Assembly (NCBI GenBank): GCA_025399215.1 | Contig: MU621427.1 | Span: 1 to 17,852 of the forward strand | DNA: 17,852 nucleotides | Direction of reading: 5' to 3' | From: Globomyces pollinis-pini | Taxonomy: Eukaryota; Chytridiomycota; Chytridiomycetes; Rhizophydiales; Globomycetaceae | Shown: positions 7,322 through 15,730 of the stretch, in pieces | Position numbering within the stretch: position 1 is the stretch's first letter | Layout of the letters: every line of letters begins with the position of its first letter | Made by a program: the position numbers and the translations under genes | Notes under the pieces: model-generated | The model's database searches: none | Seen by the model: the letters and a program-made list of their open reading frames with translations, nothing else | What the model was told of the DNA's origin: nothing

Positions 7322-9087
7322 TCATCTTCGCTTACGTTTCCGAATGTAATACAGTGCACATGATAAACAGACAGATATTAGTTGGAAAGCAGTAGAAACA
7401 TGGAATGTAGTTGAAAAGCAATGAATTCCATAACAATAATTAGATTTTGGTCCACTTTGATTCTGATTTGCCAATTGCATGTCATAAATAGTGCCAAATA
7501 CAAGATTCATCACCACAATCAATAGAGGTACTCCCATTAAAGAAAATGAACATGCAGTACCATAATATTTAGGACCAGATATTGATCGAAGTACTGTTGG
7601 GAATAGTCCACCTCCAGCACCAAATCTATGATTAGCACTATCAGATTTGTTACCCTAATCCAGTGAGAATAGAACATATCGATAGTATTGGTGAATCAAT
7701 CAAATATGATAAATTACTGGTGGTTGATAAAATAATACAAGGTAAGAGAATAATAACTTCCGCAACAATCAATAATATCGTTCGATCATATTTATAATGT
7801 ACCACAATATCAGAAAATATCCCAAAACTTAGTCGTCCTACTGATTGAGATATCGAAACCAGTGTCACATGCCTGGTTGTTAAAGCCTGGAGTTCAATCA
7901 CGTTGGTGGATATGGAAGATCCGGCTCGAATGATTGCATTGACGTTATTCATGTAACTTAATCCTTGTTGAAAAACAATGGTAAGTGCATAAAGTAGAAA
8001 GGCCTTATCTCTTAGCATCTGTGATGGTGTAATTGATACAGGTTCGCCTGTGACTAGCATAGACATTTCGGTGCTTTTAGGTACTGTTTCCGTATTATTT
8101 GTGGTAGTTCCATGATTGAGTGAACCAAGTTCGACCATGTTGGAATGATTTACTGGTTCTTGTTTCAAATTCACGGAACGATTGCATATACCAGGAATCA
8201 GTTTGCATATGAATTCTTTTCTAGATGAAAATCTTCTGGTATGTTGGGTATCAGGAACCATTAGACTTTGATTTTTAACAATCTCAGTTGGAGGTACCGA
8301 TATAAGCTCAATTGATGCAACTCTGGGTGTTATTGCAAGTTCTATTGGTGCAGTTGCTAGTATCTCATTTGCTTGTGGTGCTGATGTTTCTGGTAACAAT
8401 CCAATCTGTTTTGGTAACGGTATTTTGACTACAAATAGACATCCTAACCCATATATGGTCACTACTGAAAGAGTCAGAAACCCAAGGAATCCTTCTAAAT
8501 TGGTATTGTAAGAAAACCAAAGATTGTACGCCTAAGGTTAGACATGAGATTGAATTCTCATACCAGTGCATATAACGTCCCTGATAAACCATAGAATAAA
8601 AGCAATGAACCAGTAATGATTCCTAAATACTTCTCAGGGAAGTTCTGTGATGTGACTCCAATTCCAACCATATATCTAACCAAATAAGTAATAATTAAAT
8701 ACCCAGAACTCGATCCAAACCCACACATCACATAATAAACTGCAGTAAGTATTGCGGTGGTACCAATTGACCTATTGTATGACAAATACATCAACAAGTA
8801 TCCCAAAGAATAGACAATCTACCGATTAACGATTTATAAAATACCATTCCAGTAAAGAGAGTGACTGTTGATCCATATTTATCATACAACGGACCAGCAA
8901 CCAAATAAGATAAATAGAGGGACGCAGTACCAGCAGCACTGACGACGTTAACATCTGAGAATGACCATAAAAATCGTTCACGTAATCCATCCGACAAAAT
9001 AGAAAATGTAGCTAATGATCCAGATACAACAATCACAAGACAACTAATCAGATATGCTGTTATTCGACTTTTTGGTATAGCCAACAT
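7322..9087 (-). CDS. MFS transporter A, MCH1/nodulin-like (monocarboxylate-porter-like) family
   Basis: Five exons (9087-8845, 8818-8703, 8675-8564, 8531-7654, 7625-7322) give 550 residues with about 12 membrane segments. MFS signatures include YLVAGPLYDKYG in the loop between helices 2 and 3, and GLSYMNNVNAIIRA after a long cytoplasmic loop, as in fungal Mch1 and plant nodulin-like MFS proteins. The second half has SQSVGRLSFGIFSD and GLGFGAGGGLFP. The central loop (about 110 residues longer than in paralog B) is hydrophilic and Ser/Thr/Pro-rich, a likely regulatory segment. Near the C-terminus YCYGIHCF is shared with B, a possible disulphide pair, and the tail is basic (RKRKRR). The four introns are 26, 27, 32 and 28 nt. 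The substrate is unknown; a small carboxylate or metabolite is only a family-level guess. It lies 176 bases downstream of the seven-helix gene on the same strand. Confidence 0.92.
7626..7653 (-). other. Mini-intron 4 of MFS A (28 nt)
   Basis: GTAACA donor, GCTAATC branch-like sequence and ATAG acceptor. Phase 2: GG+A gives Gly, producing GLGFGAGGGLFP. It is at the same position as intron 4 of paralog B. Confidence 0.92.
8532..8844 (-). other. Mini-introns 1-3 of MFS A (26, 27, 32 nt)
   Basis: Intron 1 is 8819-8844 (GTATTT...GGTAG, phase 0), joining LFTGM to IVYSLGYLLM. Intron 2 is 8676-8702 (GTATTT...GTTAG, phase 2); it contains no stop in the coding frame and is a multiple of three, so it hides inside an open frame. 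Intron 3 is 8532-8563 (GTATGA...CCTTAG, phase 0) with a clear CTAAC five bases before the end. All three positions are occupied in paralog B. Confidence 0.9.
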
Positions 9088-9263
9088 TAAGAAATAAACA
9101 ATTCAATTGACGGTTGTGAAGGCATGATTGAAATCACCAGATGTGATTTACGTGACTTTATCCACGACTAATCACGAACGAAAATCAATCAACTCACACG
9201 ACTTGAAAAACATTTGTATTGCACATGTTTAAATATATTTTAGGTACTATAAATACTATTCCA

Positions 9264-10346
9264 TTATACATTACTGTCAGTATTGAAACTGATATCAAAT
9301 TTGTAATCTTCTGGTTGAATGAATGCAGCAAACCCAGAAAAATCATACAGATTTGGTGATTTAGTATCAGTAGAAATTTCTAAATTATCCAATTGATAAA
9401 ATTGTTGACCATTATAACGTGACACGCTAGTAATAGAAGTTCTAGTGGTCGCTTGTTGCATGTTTGTAGAACCCAATGATCTATTGGTAGCTTGTTGAAA
9501 GTTTGTGGATAATATGGATGAAAAATATTGATTGGATCTTAATGGTAATCTTGATTCTGAAAGTAAATTTCGTAATAATCCTATAAATCGAAGATTACAT
9601 CTACATCTGTAAGTTAGCATTGTTATGGTGATGATGCCATCAAACGTTAAGGATACTCCAAAAGCAAGTAAATATTTCATTACAATATTCAAGATTAATA
9701 ATAACCAGATCGTGAAGTAATCCATCCAAATAAGTCTGATGAAAGTATTCTTGTTCTTTGATATTGAATCTGATTTGGGCTTTGAATTCTTTTCTACCTT
9801 TACCAATGGTAACAAGACCAAAATATCAATAAATACTGATATTAAGATGGTAGAAAATATCATGAGGATATTAATTGGTTCAAATATTTGAGAATAGTAG
9901 AATGATCGCATCACATAATTCTGATTTACTGTTGCATTTCCAACACCAATATACAACGGAATTAACGTCAAAAAAGGAATTAGGTAGAAGAACTTGAAAT
10001 TGGTAAAGATTAGATTGATCCATGTGGAGTTATTGGCGATTCTGTACCTTCCCAGAGAATTGTGATTGACAATAATAAGACTGAAGTGTAGACAAGTATT
10101 GATGATCAAAATCAATAGATTGATCAATGTAATTTGTTTTGTGGTTGGTATAATTGGGTATAGGAATAAATAGCAAATAGACGATATAAACATCAACGTT
10201 GATAACACATTCTGTCGACTTTCATCATTTTTGAATGACAATGGGATTCCATTTGTAAAGATTATTTGAGAATTCAACACCAGACTGAAACCGGTAAACA
10301 AACTTCCTAAAGACACACTGAATGATATCAATGGTTCTAACGGCAT
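9264..10346 (-). CDS. Seven-helix membrane protein, divergent member (paralog D)
   Basis: The single exon of 360 residues begins at the ATG that aligns with the starts of the three plus-strand paralogs. It shares the family frame: an N-terminal helix, a short loop with NDESRQ (NDTDRQ in the others), LINLLILIINTCLHFSLIIVNHN (others IIINHNT), YLIPFLTLIPLYIG, an NAT glycosylation sequon in the loop after helix 4, a helix beginning FEPINI (others FKPLNI), a basic loop, and FDGIITITMLTYRCRCNLRF (others FDSAVSITTMIMRGRFNL). The tail has a short repeated element (STNFQQATNRS / STNMQQATTRT) and ends with FSGFAAFI...FDISFN, a degenerate form of the family tail motif. It is the most divergent and most AT-rich of the four. 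Same strand as MFS A. Function unknown; topology resembles a receptor. Confidence 0.82.
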   Translation of the reverse strand: MPLEPLISFSVSLGSLFTGFSLVLNSQIIFTNGIPLSFKNDESRQNVLSTLMFISSICYLFLYPIIPTTKQITLINLLILIINTCLHFSLIIVNHNSLGRYRIANNSTWINLIFTNFKFFYLIPFLTLIPLYIGVGNATVNQNYVMRSFYYSQIFEPINILMIFSTILISVFIDILVLLPLVKVEKNSKPKSDSISKNKNTFIRLIWMDYFTIWLLLILNIVMKYLLAFGVSLTFDGIITITMLTYRCRCNLRFIGLLRNLLSESRLPLRSNQYFSSILSTNFQQATNRSLGSTNMQQATTRTSITSVSRYNGQQFYQLDNLEISTDTKSPNLYDFSGFAAFIQPEDYKFDISFNTDSNV

Positions 10347-10876
10347 TCAATTTTTTTAATGATACAGATGATTGTGGTGCCTACTTATACATAATGCCAC
10401 GATCCTTGGTGTGAAACATTCCTTCACGCAGATATTACACCAATACTTTGATCCTAAATGGCCATGGAGCGTAACGGATACTTCTTAGAAGGATTGTTGA
10501 TTATTTTATGGGAATTGGTGGTGAGTACAAGGACTTCACACGAGAATCATCAAGTGGCTCAACCTGTTGAAACTATTCCGTATGGCTTTCAAACCCATGT
10601 CGTCATGCTTCTCGAGATGCCAAAAAACGGTTTGAGATCGATGATGACGATATGGATCATGAGATAATTGCTTTTGAGTGCTTGGGATATGGGATATGTC
10701 TGTTGTGGTAACTATTTCTTTGGTAATAGGTATTTGAAAAAAACCAACTCATTAGTTGAATGTTGACTAAAATTCTCGAGAATTGCTCAGGAAAAGTTCA
10801 AAGTCGCGAATTGAATGTGCAAGTAGGAATAAATAAATTTATTTCGTGTAAAATCACTTTAAATGTTGAATGTAAG
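10347..10876. other. Gap between paralog D and MFS B
   Basis: The left part would hold the promoter of paralog D (minus strand), the right part the 3' flank of MFS B. Between them is degraded coding-like DNA on the plus strand, given as a separate entry. Nothing else was identified. Confidence 0.4.
10408..10710 (+). pseudogene. Possible gene relic of unknown family
   Basis: One plus-strand frame reads protein-like sequence broken by in-frame stops (TAA near 10471, TGA near 10570): IVDYFMGIGGEYKDFTRESS before the second stop and HASRDAKKRFEIDDDDMDHE after it, up to TAA. No GT-AG segment removes the stops. An alternative frame at 10458-10667 opens with ATG but gives a less protein-like product. 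I do not recognise the family. It may equally be chance. Confidence 0.25.
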
Positions 10877-12339
10877 CTAGTAAATTCTCTTTTTAGATGA
10901 ATTGTAAAATAACCAAGCTGATAACGTCGTTGAAATAATTTGAAAACATAATGAAATCACAAATGTAATTTGAAAACAATGTATCCCATAACAATAATCC
11001 TGGTAGTCTCCAGATTCATTTTGTTGAGCTAATGCAGAATCATATACTGCACCGAATATCATATTGGAGGTGACGATAAGGATTGGAACACCTGTCATAA
11101 CAAATGCACATGCCGTTCCATAGTATTTCAAACCAGAGATGGATCTTAAAATAATAGGAAATAATCCTCCTCCAGCACCTATAAAGTAAATTGGCAAAAT
11201 CATTACCAAATCTAAAAGATTAACTACATAAGTTTATGGTACCCTAATCCATACAATATGGAGCAAACAGTCAAAATTGGAGATTCTACCAGAGTTGATA
11301 AGTCAGTTGTAAACGCTAAAATAAGATTCGGTATTAAAATAATAATTTCAGTTAATAATAGTAAACATGTTCGATCCATGTTAAAATATGATACAACATC
11401 AGATAAAGAGCTGAATCCTAATCTTCCAACTGATTGAAATACTGAGAGTAAAGTTACATGGTAAGCGGTCTGGGTCGCAAGCCATGATGCATCAATTGAA
11501 GGTGATGATGCGGCACGAATAATCGCATTTACATTGTTCATATAACTTAATCCTTGTTCAAATATAACTGAAAGGGCAAATATAAGAATGTTTCTGTTTG
11601 TGAACATTTGTAGTGGTGTTAAGTTATCATCATCTTCTGAATCATCGGTAATTTCCTCATATACTTGAATATCAGTGACAAACACGATGCCAATTGAATA
11701 GACTATCAAAACGATAATCGCCAAAAATTTGAAATAATCACCTATATATACTTCAAGTTCAGTTGTATAGAAGTAATGATAGATCTGAGTGGGTGAGAAC
11801 AATATACATTACTTACTTGAGCAAAAAAAGATCCTGCAATTCCATAAAAGAACAGTAACATTCCCATTATCAATCCTACATGCCCACCCAGAAAATTAAT
11901 TGAATTCACTCCAACACAAACAAGGTAACTAATCATAAAAGTTCAAGTTCAATACCCTGCACTGGCACCAAATCCACACATGAAGTAGTAAAATGCTGTA
12001 ACCAAAGGACTGGTAGATATGATTCCAATAAACGACAACCACATCAGTCCATAACCGAGAGTATATGCCACCTACAACTTTGTCAGAATTATTTTATACC
12101 ATTCCTAAGCCCAAAGTCAAAGAAGCTCCATATTTATCATAAAAAGGACCAACGAACATATAAGAAATATATAAAGCAGCAGTTCCAGCAGCGCTTATTA
12201 AATTTACATCCGAAAAACTCCAATTATAGCGCTCACGAAGTCCATCGGAAACTAAAGAGAAGGAAGACAAAGAACCGGTCACTAGCATGACTATTGTTGA
12301 GCATATAAAGGTTGATATTCGATTTTTTTGAATCAACAT
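10877..12339 (-). CDS. MFS transporter B, paralog of A, with a 5-nt microexon
   Basis: Six exons (12339-12100, 12071-11956, 11928-11817, 11784-11243, 11211-11207, 11178-10877) give 438 residues. The protein aligns with MFS A along its whole length: SDGLRERYNWSFSDVNLISAAG, YMFVGPFYDKYG, FEQGLSYMNNVNAIIRAASS, SVGRLGFSSLSD, GLGFGAGGGLFP and YCYGIHCF. The central loop is short and acidic (TDDSEDDDN), where A carries about 110 extra residues. The introns are 28, 27, 32, 31 and 28 nt; the first four match those of A in position and phase, the fifth is unique. The substrate is unknown, as for A. Its start faces the start of the seven-helix gene at 12697 across 357 bases, so a shared promoter is likely. 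Confidence 0.92.
11207..11211 (-). other. 5-nt microexon of MFS B
   Basis: The sequence ATTTG lies between intron 4 (11212-11242, 31 nt, GTACCA...TTTTAG) and intron 5 (11179-11206, 28 nt, GTAATG...TTATAG). Including it gives GG+A TTT G+GT, coding GFG in GLGFGAGGGLFP, identical to paralog A. Skipping it joins GG to GTGCTGG and breaks the frame at once. Confidence 0.82.
11785..12099 (-). other. Mini-introns 1-3 of MFS B (28, 27, 32 nt)
   Basis: Intron 1 is 12072-12099 (GTATAA...TTGTAG, phase 0). Intron 2 is 11929-11955 (GTATTG...GATTAG, phase 2); here the 27 nt carries in-frame TGA codons, unlike its counterpart in A. Intron 3 is 11785-11816 (GTAAGT...CTCAG, phase 0), the only CAG acceptor in the set. 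The exons between are 116 and 112 nt, as in A. Confidence 0.92.
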
Positions 12340-12696
12340 TTATTAATGGTAAAAGTGATAGGCTGATAATTTTAGAAATTTTAAATTATTCGGATTCCTA
12401 TCAATCCAAGATTCTTTCTTTAGTTTTTATTGATTTGGTTTTAGTCCAAAGATTTAAACCAAACTAAAATTAATGAGATACCCGAAAGAAAATACAAAAC
12501 TTCAAAGTAAGTATCCAAAATATAATCCAACATGAATGAATTTGGATACATTGGTTTTTACTTAGCAATCAAACATCCTTAACAAAATCCATTTCAATTT
12601 GTAATTTGATTTTCAAACTCAAAGCACTTTTAAAAACACAGGGATCCACAGGGCAAGGCGTATGGGCAACACCCTCAAAACTTGACGTTTTTTATA
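12340..12696. promoter_or_regulatory. Divergent promoter region between MFS B and seven-helix gene A
   Basis: These 357 AT-rich bases separate divergent start codons. They contain a nested inverted repeat: TTTAGTTT (12419-12426) and TTTGGTTT (12434-12441) are mirrored by AAACCAAA (12456-12463) and AAACTAAA (12461-12468). A smaller pair, GGATT/AATCC, lies at 12392-12407. These could be binding sites for a dimeric regulator shared by both genes; this is inference. Confidence 0.4.
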
Positions 12697-13761
12697 ATGG
12701 CATTGGCAACACCTATTATAATTACTTTAACTGGAGGTGGATTTTTTACTGGAATGAATCTGGCTTTGATTTACACTTTATTAAGACAGTATAAAGTCAA
12801 TTGGGATTTGGAAAAGGATGAAGACCGTCAAACTGTACTTTGTGTTGTGTTGCTAATCAGTACTATTGCTGCTACAATTGTTTACCCTTTAAACGAACAT
12901 GGTTCCCAAGTACCTTTAATTAACTTCCTTTGTTTTACCTTTTTTATTGGAATTCAATTTGGTTTGGTTATCATTAATCACAATACTTTGTTCAGGTTCA
13001 GTGCAGCATTCCCTAATATTGCATTTTTCAAATTCATGTTGAATCATTATGCAGTTCTATATATTATACCTCTCTTTACAATGATTCCAATTTATCTGGC
13101 TGCATACGATTCAAGAAACACTCATGTGGCCTTCAACAAAAACTATTATAACACAGAGGTATTTAAACCTTTAAATATTGCATTGGTATTCATCACGGAA
13201 TTACTTGCAGTCATAACGGACATGTGCCTATTGTCCGTTGTAGTGGATGCAACTTCCAAAAATCACAGACACTCTATGAATTCATTCTCCAACAAGAAAA
13301 ATAGATCGTTGAAAGGAAGATGGAAAGAAGTCAAACTTAATCTAAGTGGAGAACTATGGTCAGATTACATTGTCATTTGGTTTCTTTTAGCGATTGATAT
13401 ATCCTTAAAACTAGCAATTGCTTCTGGGGTTAAAATAGTATTTGATAGCTCCGTATCAATTGCAACTATGGTCATGAGAGCCAGATTTAACTTACAATAC
13501 AAATCATCTTTGGAATACATGTTGATAAAATCCAAAAGGAAATATACACAGAAAATATCAAGCATCACAAGTGACGAACCTCCAACTATTCCAAACAATG
13601 TCCCTGCGAATACTTTTGATTTTTCTAATGTATTGGATTCATTTATAGTAGACGAAGGTCAAAAGTTTGCTATGAAATCATTTAATCCTTTGGATAAATC
13701 TCACCAATCGAATTCAAACCCAGACTCTTTTTCTTTTATTTCGGATAAATCTACAATATGA
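12697..13761 (+). CDS. Seven-helix membrane protein (paralog A)
   Basis: The single exon codes 354 residues. The ATG at 12697 is chosen because it gives an N-terminus of exactly the same length as in the two downstream paralogs (MALATPIIITLTGGG...). Seven hydrophobic segments are predicted, with family blocks DRQTVLC, GLVIINHNT, YIIPLFTMIPIYLAAY, FKPLNIAL, DYIVIWFLLAIDISLK and FDSSVSIATMVMRARFNLQY. The longest loop, between helices 5 and 6, is strongly basic (NKKNRSLKGRWKEVK), indicating a cytoplasmic side. The cytoplasmic tail of about 95 residues has FDFSNVLDSF and AMKSFNPLD. Unlike the other three it lacks a clear N-glycosylation sequon in the loop after helix 4. A GPCR-like topology (N-terminus out) is inferred; I cannot assign it to a named receptor class. 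Confidence 0.85.
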   Translation: MALATPIIITLTGGGFFTGMNLALIYTLLRQYKVNWDLEKDEDRQTVLCVVLLISTIAATIVYPLNEHGSQVPLINFLCFTFFIGIQFGLVIINHNTLFRFSAAFPNIAFFKFMLNHYAVLYIIPLFTMIPIYLAAYDSRNTHVAFNKNYYNTEVFKPLNIALVFITELLAVITDMCLLSVVVDATSKNHRHSMNSFSNKKNRSLKGRWKEVKLNLSGELWSDYIVIWFLLAIDISLKLAIASGVKIVFDSSVSIATMVMRARFNLQYKSSLEYMLIKSKRKYTQKISSITSDEPPTIPNNVPANTFDFSNVLDSFIVDEGQKFAMKSFNPLDKSHQSNSNPDSFSFISDKSTI

Positions 13762-14015
13762 TGGGTTTAGAATAGTTTCAGTTTCACCAGAAGTAGCCAA
13801 ACTTGATGTTACATTCAGAATGACATTTTATATGGATTGACCGAAATGTATAATAAAAAATTAACGGTATTGTTTCTCCTATTTTGTAGTTTCAGTGTCT
13901 TTGCAGATTGAATCGGACCAATATCCCCAGTTTTGATTGTGACTTCGCAAAGTCCCGTGAGTTTCACAACCAAAACTAAAAGCTGGGATCTCTATAGACC
14001 TAATTTACCATTACA

Positions 14016-15209
14016 ATGCCCATATCAAATATTGTTCTAGCAACGCTTGGTTGTGGATGTTTCTTTGCCGGAATGAATTTAGCATTGATTCAATCAACAT
14101 TAAAAGAATATGGAATTCATTTAAATTTACAGAATGATTCTCATAGACAAACTGTATTATGCTTGGTTTTATTGGTTTCTACTCTTTCCGCTATCATTGT
14201 ATATCCAGTAAACGAAGAAGGCTCTCAAATTACCTTAATCAATATTTTAACTCTATCACAACTATCCAGTGTGCAATATGGATTGGTTATCATTAACCAT
14301 AATACCATATTTAGATTCGGTGCTGCATATCCAGAAAACAAAATATTGAAACTCATACTGAAGTATTATGGATTATTGTATATTATACCATTCTTCACTA
14401 TGATACCCATTTATTTGGCTGCTTACCACTCAATACCATATAACAAAACTTTAAACAAACATTTTTATAACGTTGAAGTTTTTAAACCTTTAAATATTGG
14501 ATTGGTATTGGGAACCGAATTCCTGGCTGTTATAACTGACTTACGATTATTGGTCAGAGTTGGAGAAGTCACCGATAAAACAACACTCAGAAATCCTATA
14601 TTAGCACACGACAATGGATTGAAAAGGAAATGGAAAAAAGTTCAGAAATATTCCAAAAATGGATTATGGAGGGAATATTATGTGATTTGGGGATTATTAG
14701 TATTGGATATATCAATCAAAATTGCTATTGCATCTGGAATACGATTATTATTTGATAGTGCAGTATCTGTTACAACAATGATCATGAGAGGTCGATTTAA
14801 CTTACAATACACATCTTTATTAAAATTTATGTTGGAGAACCCGAAATATAAGACAACAATGGCCACTCAAATATTACCTAACCATGCCTTGGGTGGAGGA
14901 GAATTGACTGTTCCAATGACTAGTGGATTCTCTGATGCCATTGACTCGTTTTTGGGTAATCAAACAGATTTGTTTGGGATGAAATCTTTTAATCCGTTGG
15001 ATGAATCTACACTGGGTGGGCCAAGGAGTGGTCAATCAGATGAACTATTGGCTTCTACACTAGGTGGTCAGATTAGTGGTCAAACAGATGAATTATTGGT
15101 TTCTACATTGGGTGGTCAATCAGATGAATTATTGGCTTCTACAATGGGCAGTGGGCAGAGGAGTGGACAATCGGATGAATTATTGACCTCCCCTGCGCCT
15201 ACACTATAA
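14016..15209 (+). CDS. Seven-helix membrane protein with repeat-extended tail (paralog B)
   Basis: The single exon codes 397 residues. The core is close to paralog C: GCGCFFAGMNLALIQSTLKE, RQTVLCLVLLVSTLSAIIVYP, GLVIINHNTIFRF, YIIPFFTMIPIYLAAY, NKT sequon, FKPLNIGLVLGTEFLAVITD, a basic loop, YYVIWGLLVLDISIK, FDSAVSVTTMIMRGRFNLQY. The tail carries the family motif (GFSDAIDSFL...FGMKSFNPLDES) and then about 60 further residues made of four imperfect repeats (STLGG...SGQSDELLA), which the other paralogs lack. The repeats are polar and acidic, suggesting a flexible cytoplasmic extension that could bind partners or set turnover. It starts 254 bases after the stop of paralog A, a tandem arrangement. 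Confidence 0.85.
   Translation: MPISNIVLATLGCGCFFAGMNLALIQSTLKEYGIHLNLQNDSHRQTVLCLVLLVSTLSAIIVYPVNEEGSQITLINILTLSQLSSVQYGLVIINHNTIFRFGAAYPENKILKLILKYYGLLYIIPFFTMIPIYLAAYHSIPYNKTLNKHFYNVEVFKPLNIGLVLGTEFLAVITDLRLLVRVGEVTDKTTLRNPILAHDNGLKRKWKKVQKYSKNGLWREYYVIWGLLVLDISIKIAIASGIRLLFDSAVSVTTMIMRGRFNLQYTSLLKFMLENPKYKTTMATQILPNHALGGGELTVPMTSGFSDAIDSFLGNQTDLFGMKSFNPLDESTLGGPRSGQSDELLASTLGGQISGQTDELLVSTLGGQSDELLASTMGSGQRSGQSDELLTSPAPTL
15010..15188 (+). repeat. Coding tandem repeat in the tail of paralog B
   Basis: Four imperfect copies, about 48 bases each except a shortened third, encode STLGGPRSGQSDELLA, STLGGQISGQTDELLV, STLGGQSDELLA and STMGSGQRSGQSDELLT. The shortened copy and base-level similarity suggest expansion by slippage or unequal exchange within an otherwise conserved gene family. 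Confidence 0.85.
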
Positions 15210-15730
15210 CTTTTGCTTGTGAGATTGGTTGGTGTACCATTTGGTTTTACAGTTCGAGAAAAACATATAATTTAATATATATAATACTTCTACTTGACAC
15301 TGTCCGTAATCTTCAAGTATTTAAGAATTCTTTTTCACAGTTGTTTCCATATGAAAACATATGGATATACGCGCTTCATATGAATTGGACAAATACAAAA
15401 CAGGAGTTATAATATTTCCTTTCTCAGGATCGTTGAATTTAATCGACCGATTCAATTTTTTTTTCTGTCCCGTTTTATCCATTTACTATTTACATCCACC
15501 ACCCAAAAATGAACAAAAATAAAACCATATTTTGTAATACTTTGAAAGACCACAAAGTAAAAATCAGAACCAAATAAAATAGTGGGTAATACCAAGCATT
15601 AGTTCAGCAGGTTAACTTTCTTGTACGTGAAATATGGCAGACCGAGTCCTGTCCCAAAACACTAAACTCAAGCGCTGAAACAAAAGGAAAAAACCCTAAT
15701 CAGAATTCTTTACAATTAAAAAAATAACAA
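15210..15730. other. Intergenic region upstream of paralog C
   Basis: These 521 AT-rich bases lie between tandem paralogs and presumably hold the terminator of B and promoter of C. A TATATATAAT stretch sits near 15276 and a short perfect inverted repeat at 15346-15365. No coding remnant or RNA gene was seen. Confidence 0.4.
15346..15365. repeat. Short perfect inverted repeat
   Basis: TCCATATG and CATATGGA are 8-base arms separated by AAAA. It lies about 140 bases after the stop of paralog B and 365 before the start of C. It could form a hairpin in RNA or bind a dimeric protein; neither is shown. Confidence 0.6.

Noticed and set aside
7650..9087. MFS gene A as a frameshifted pseudogene or sequencing artefact
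   Set aside because: Every break coincides with a GTA...TAG segment, exact protein continuity results, and paralog B has breaks at the same positions.
11179..11242. A single 64-nt intron in MFS B instead of two introns and a microexon
   Set aside because: Joining the outer sites breaks the reading frame immediately, whereas including ATTTG reproduces paralog A.
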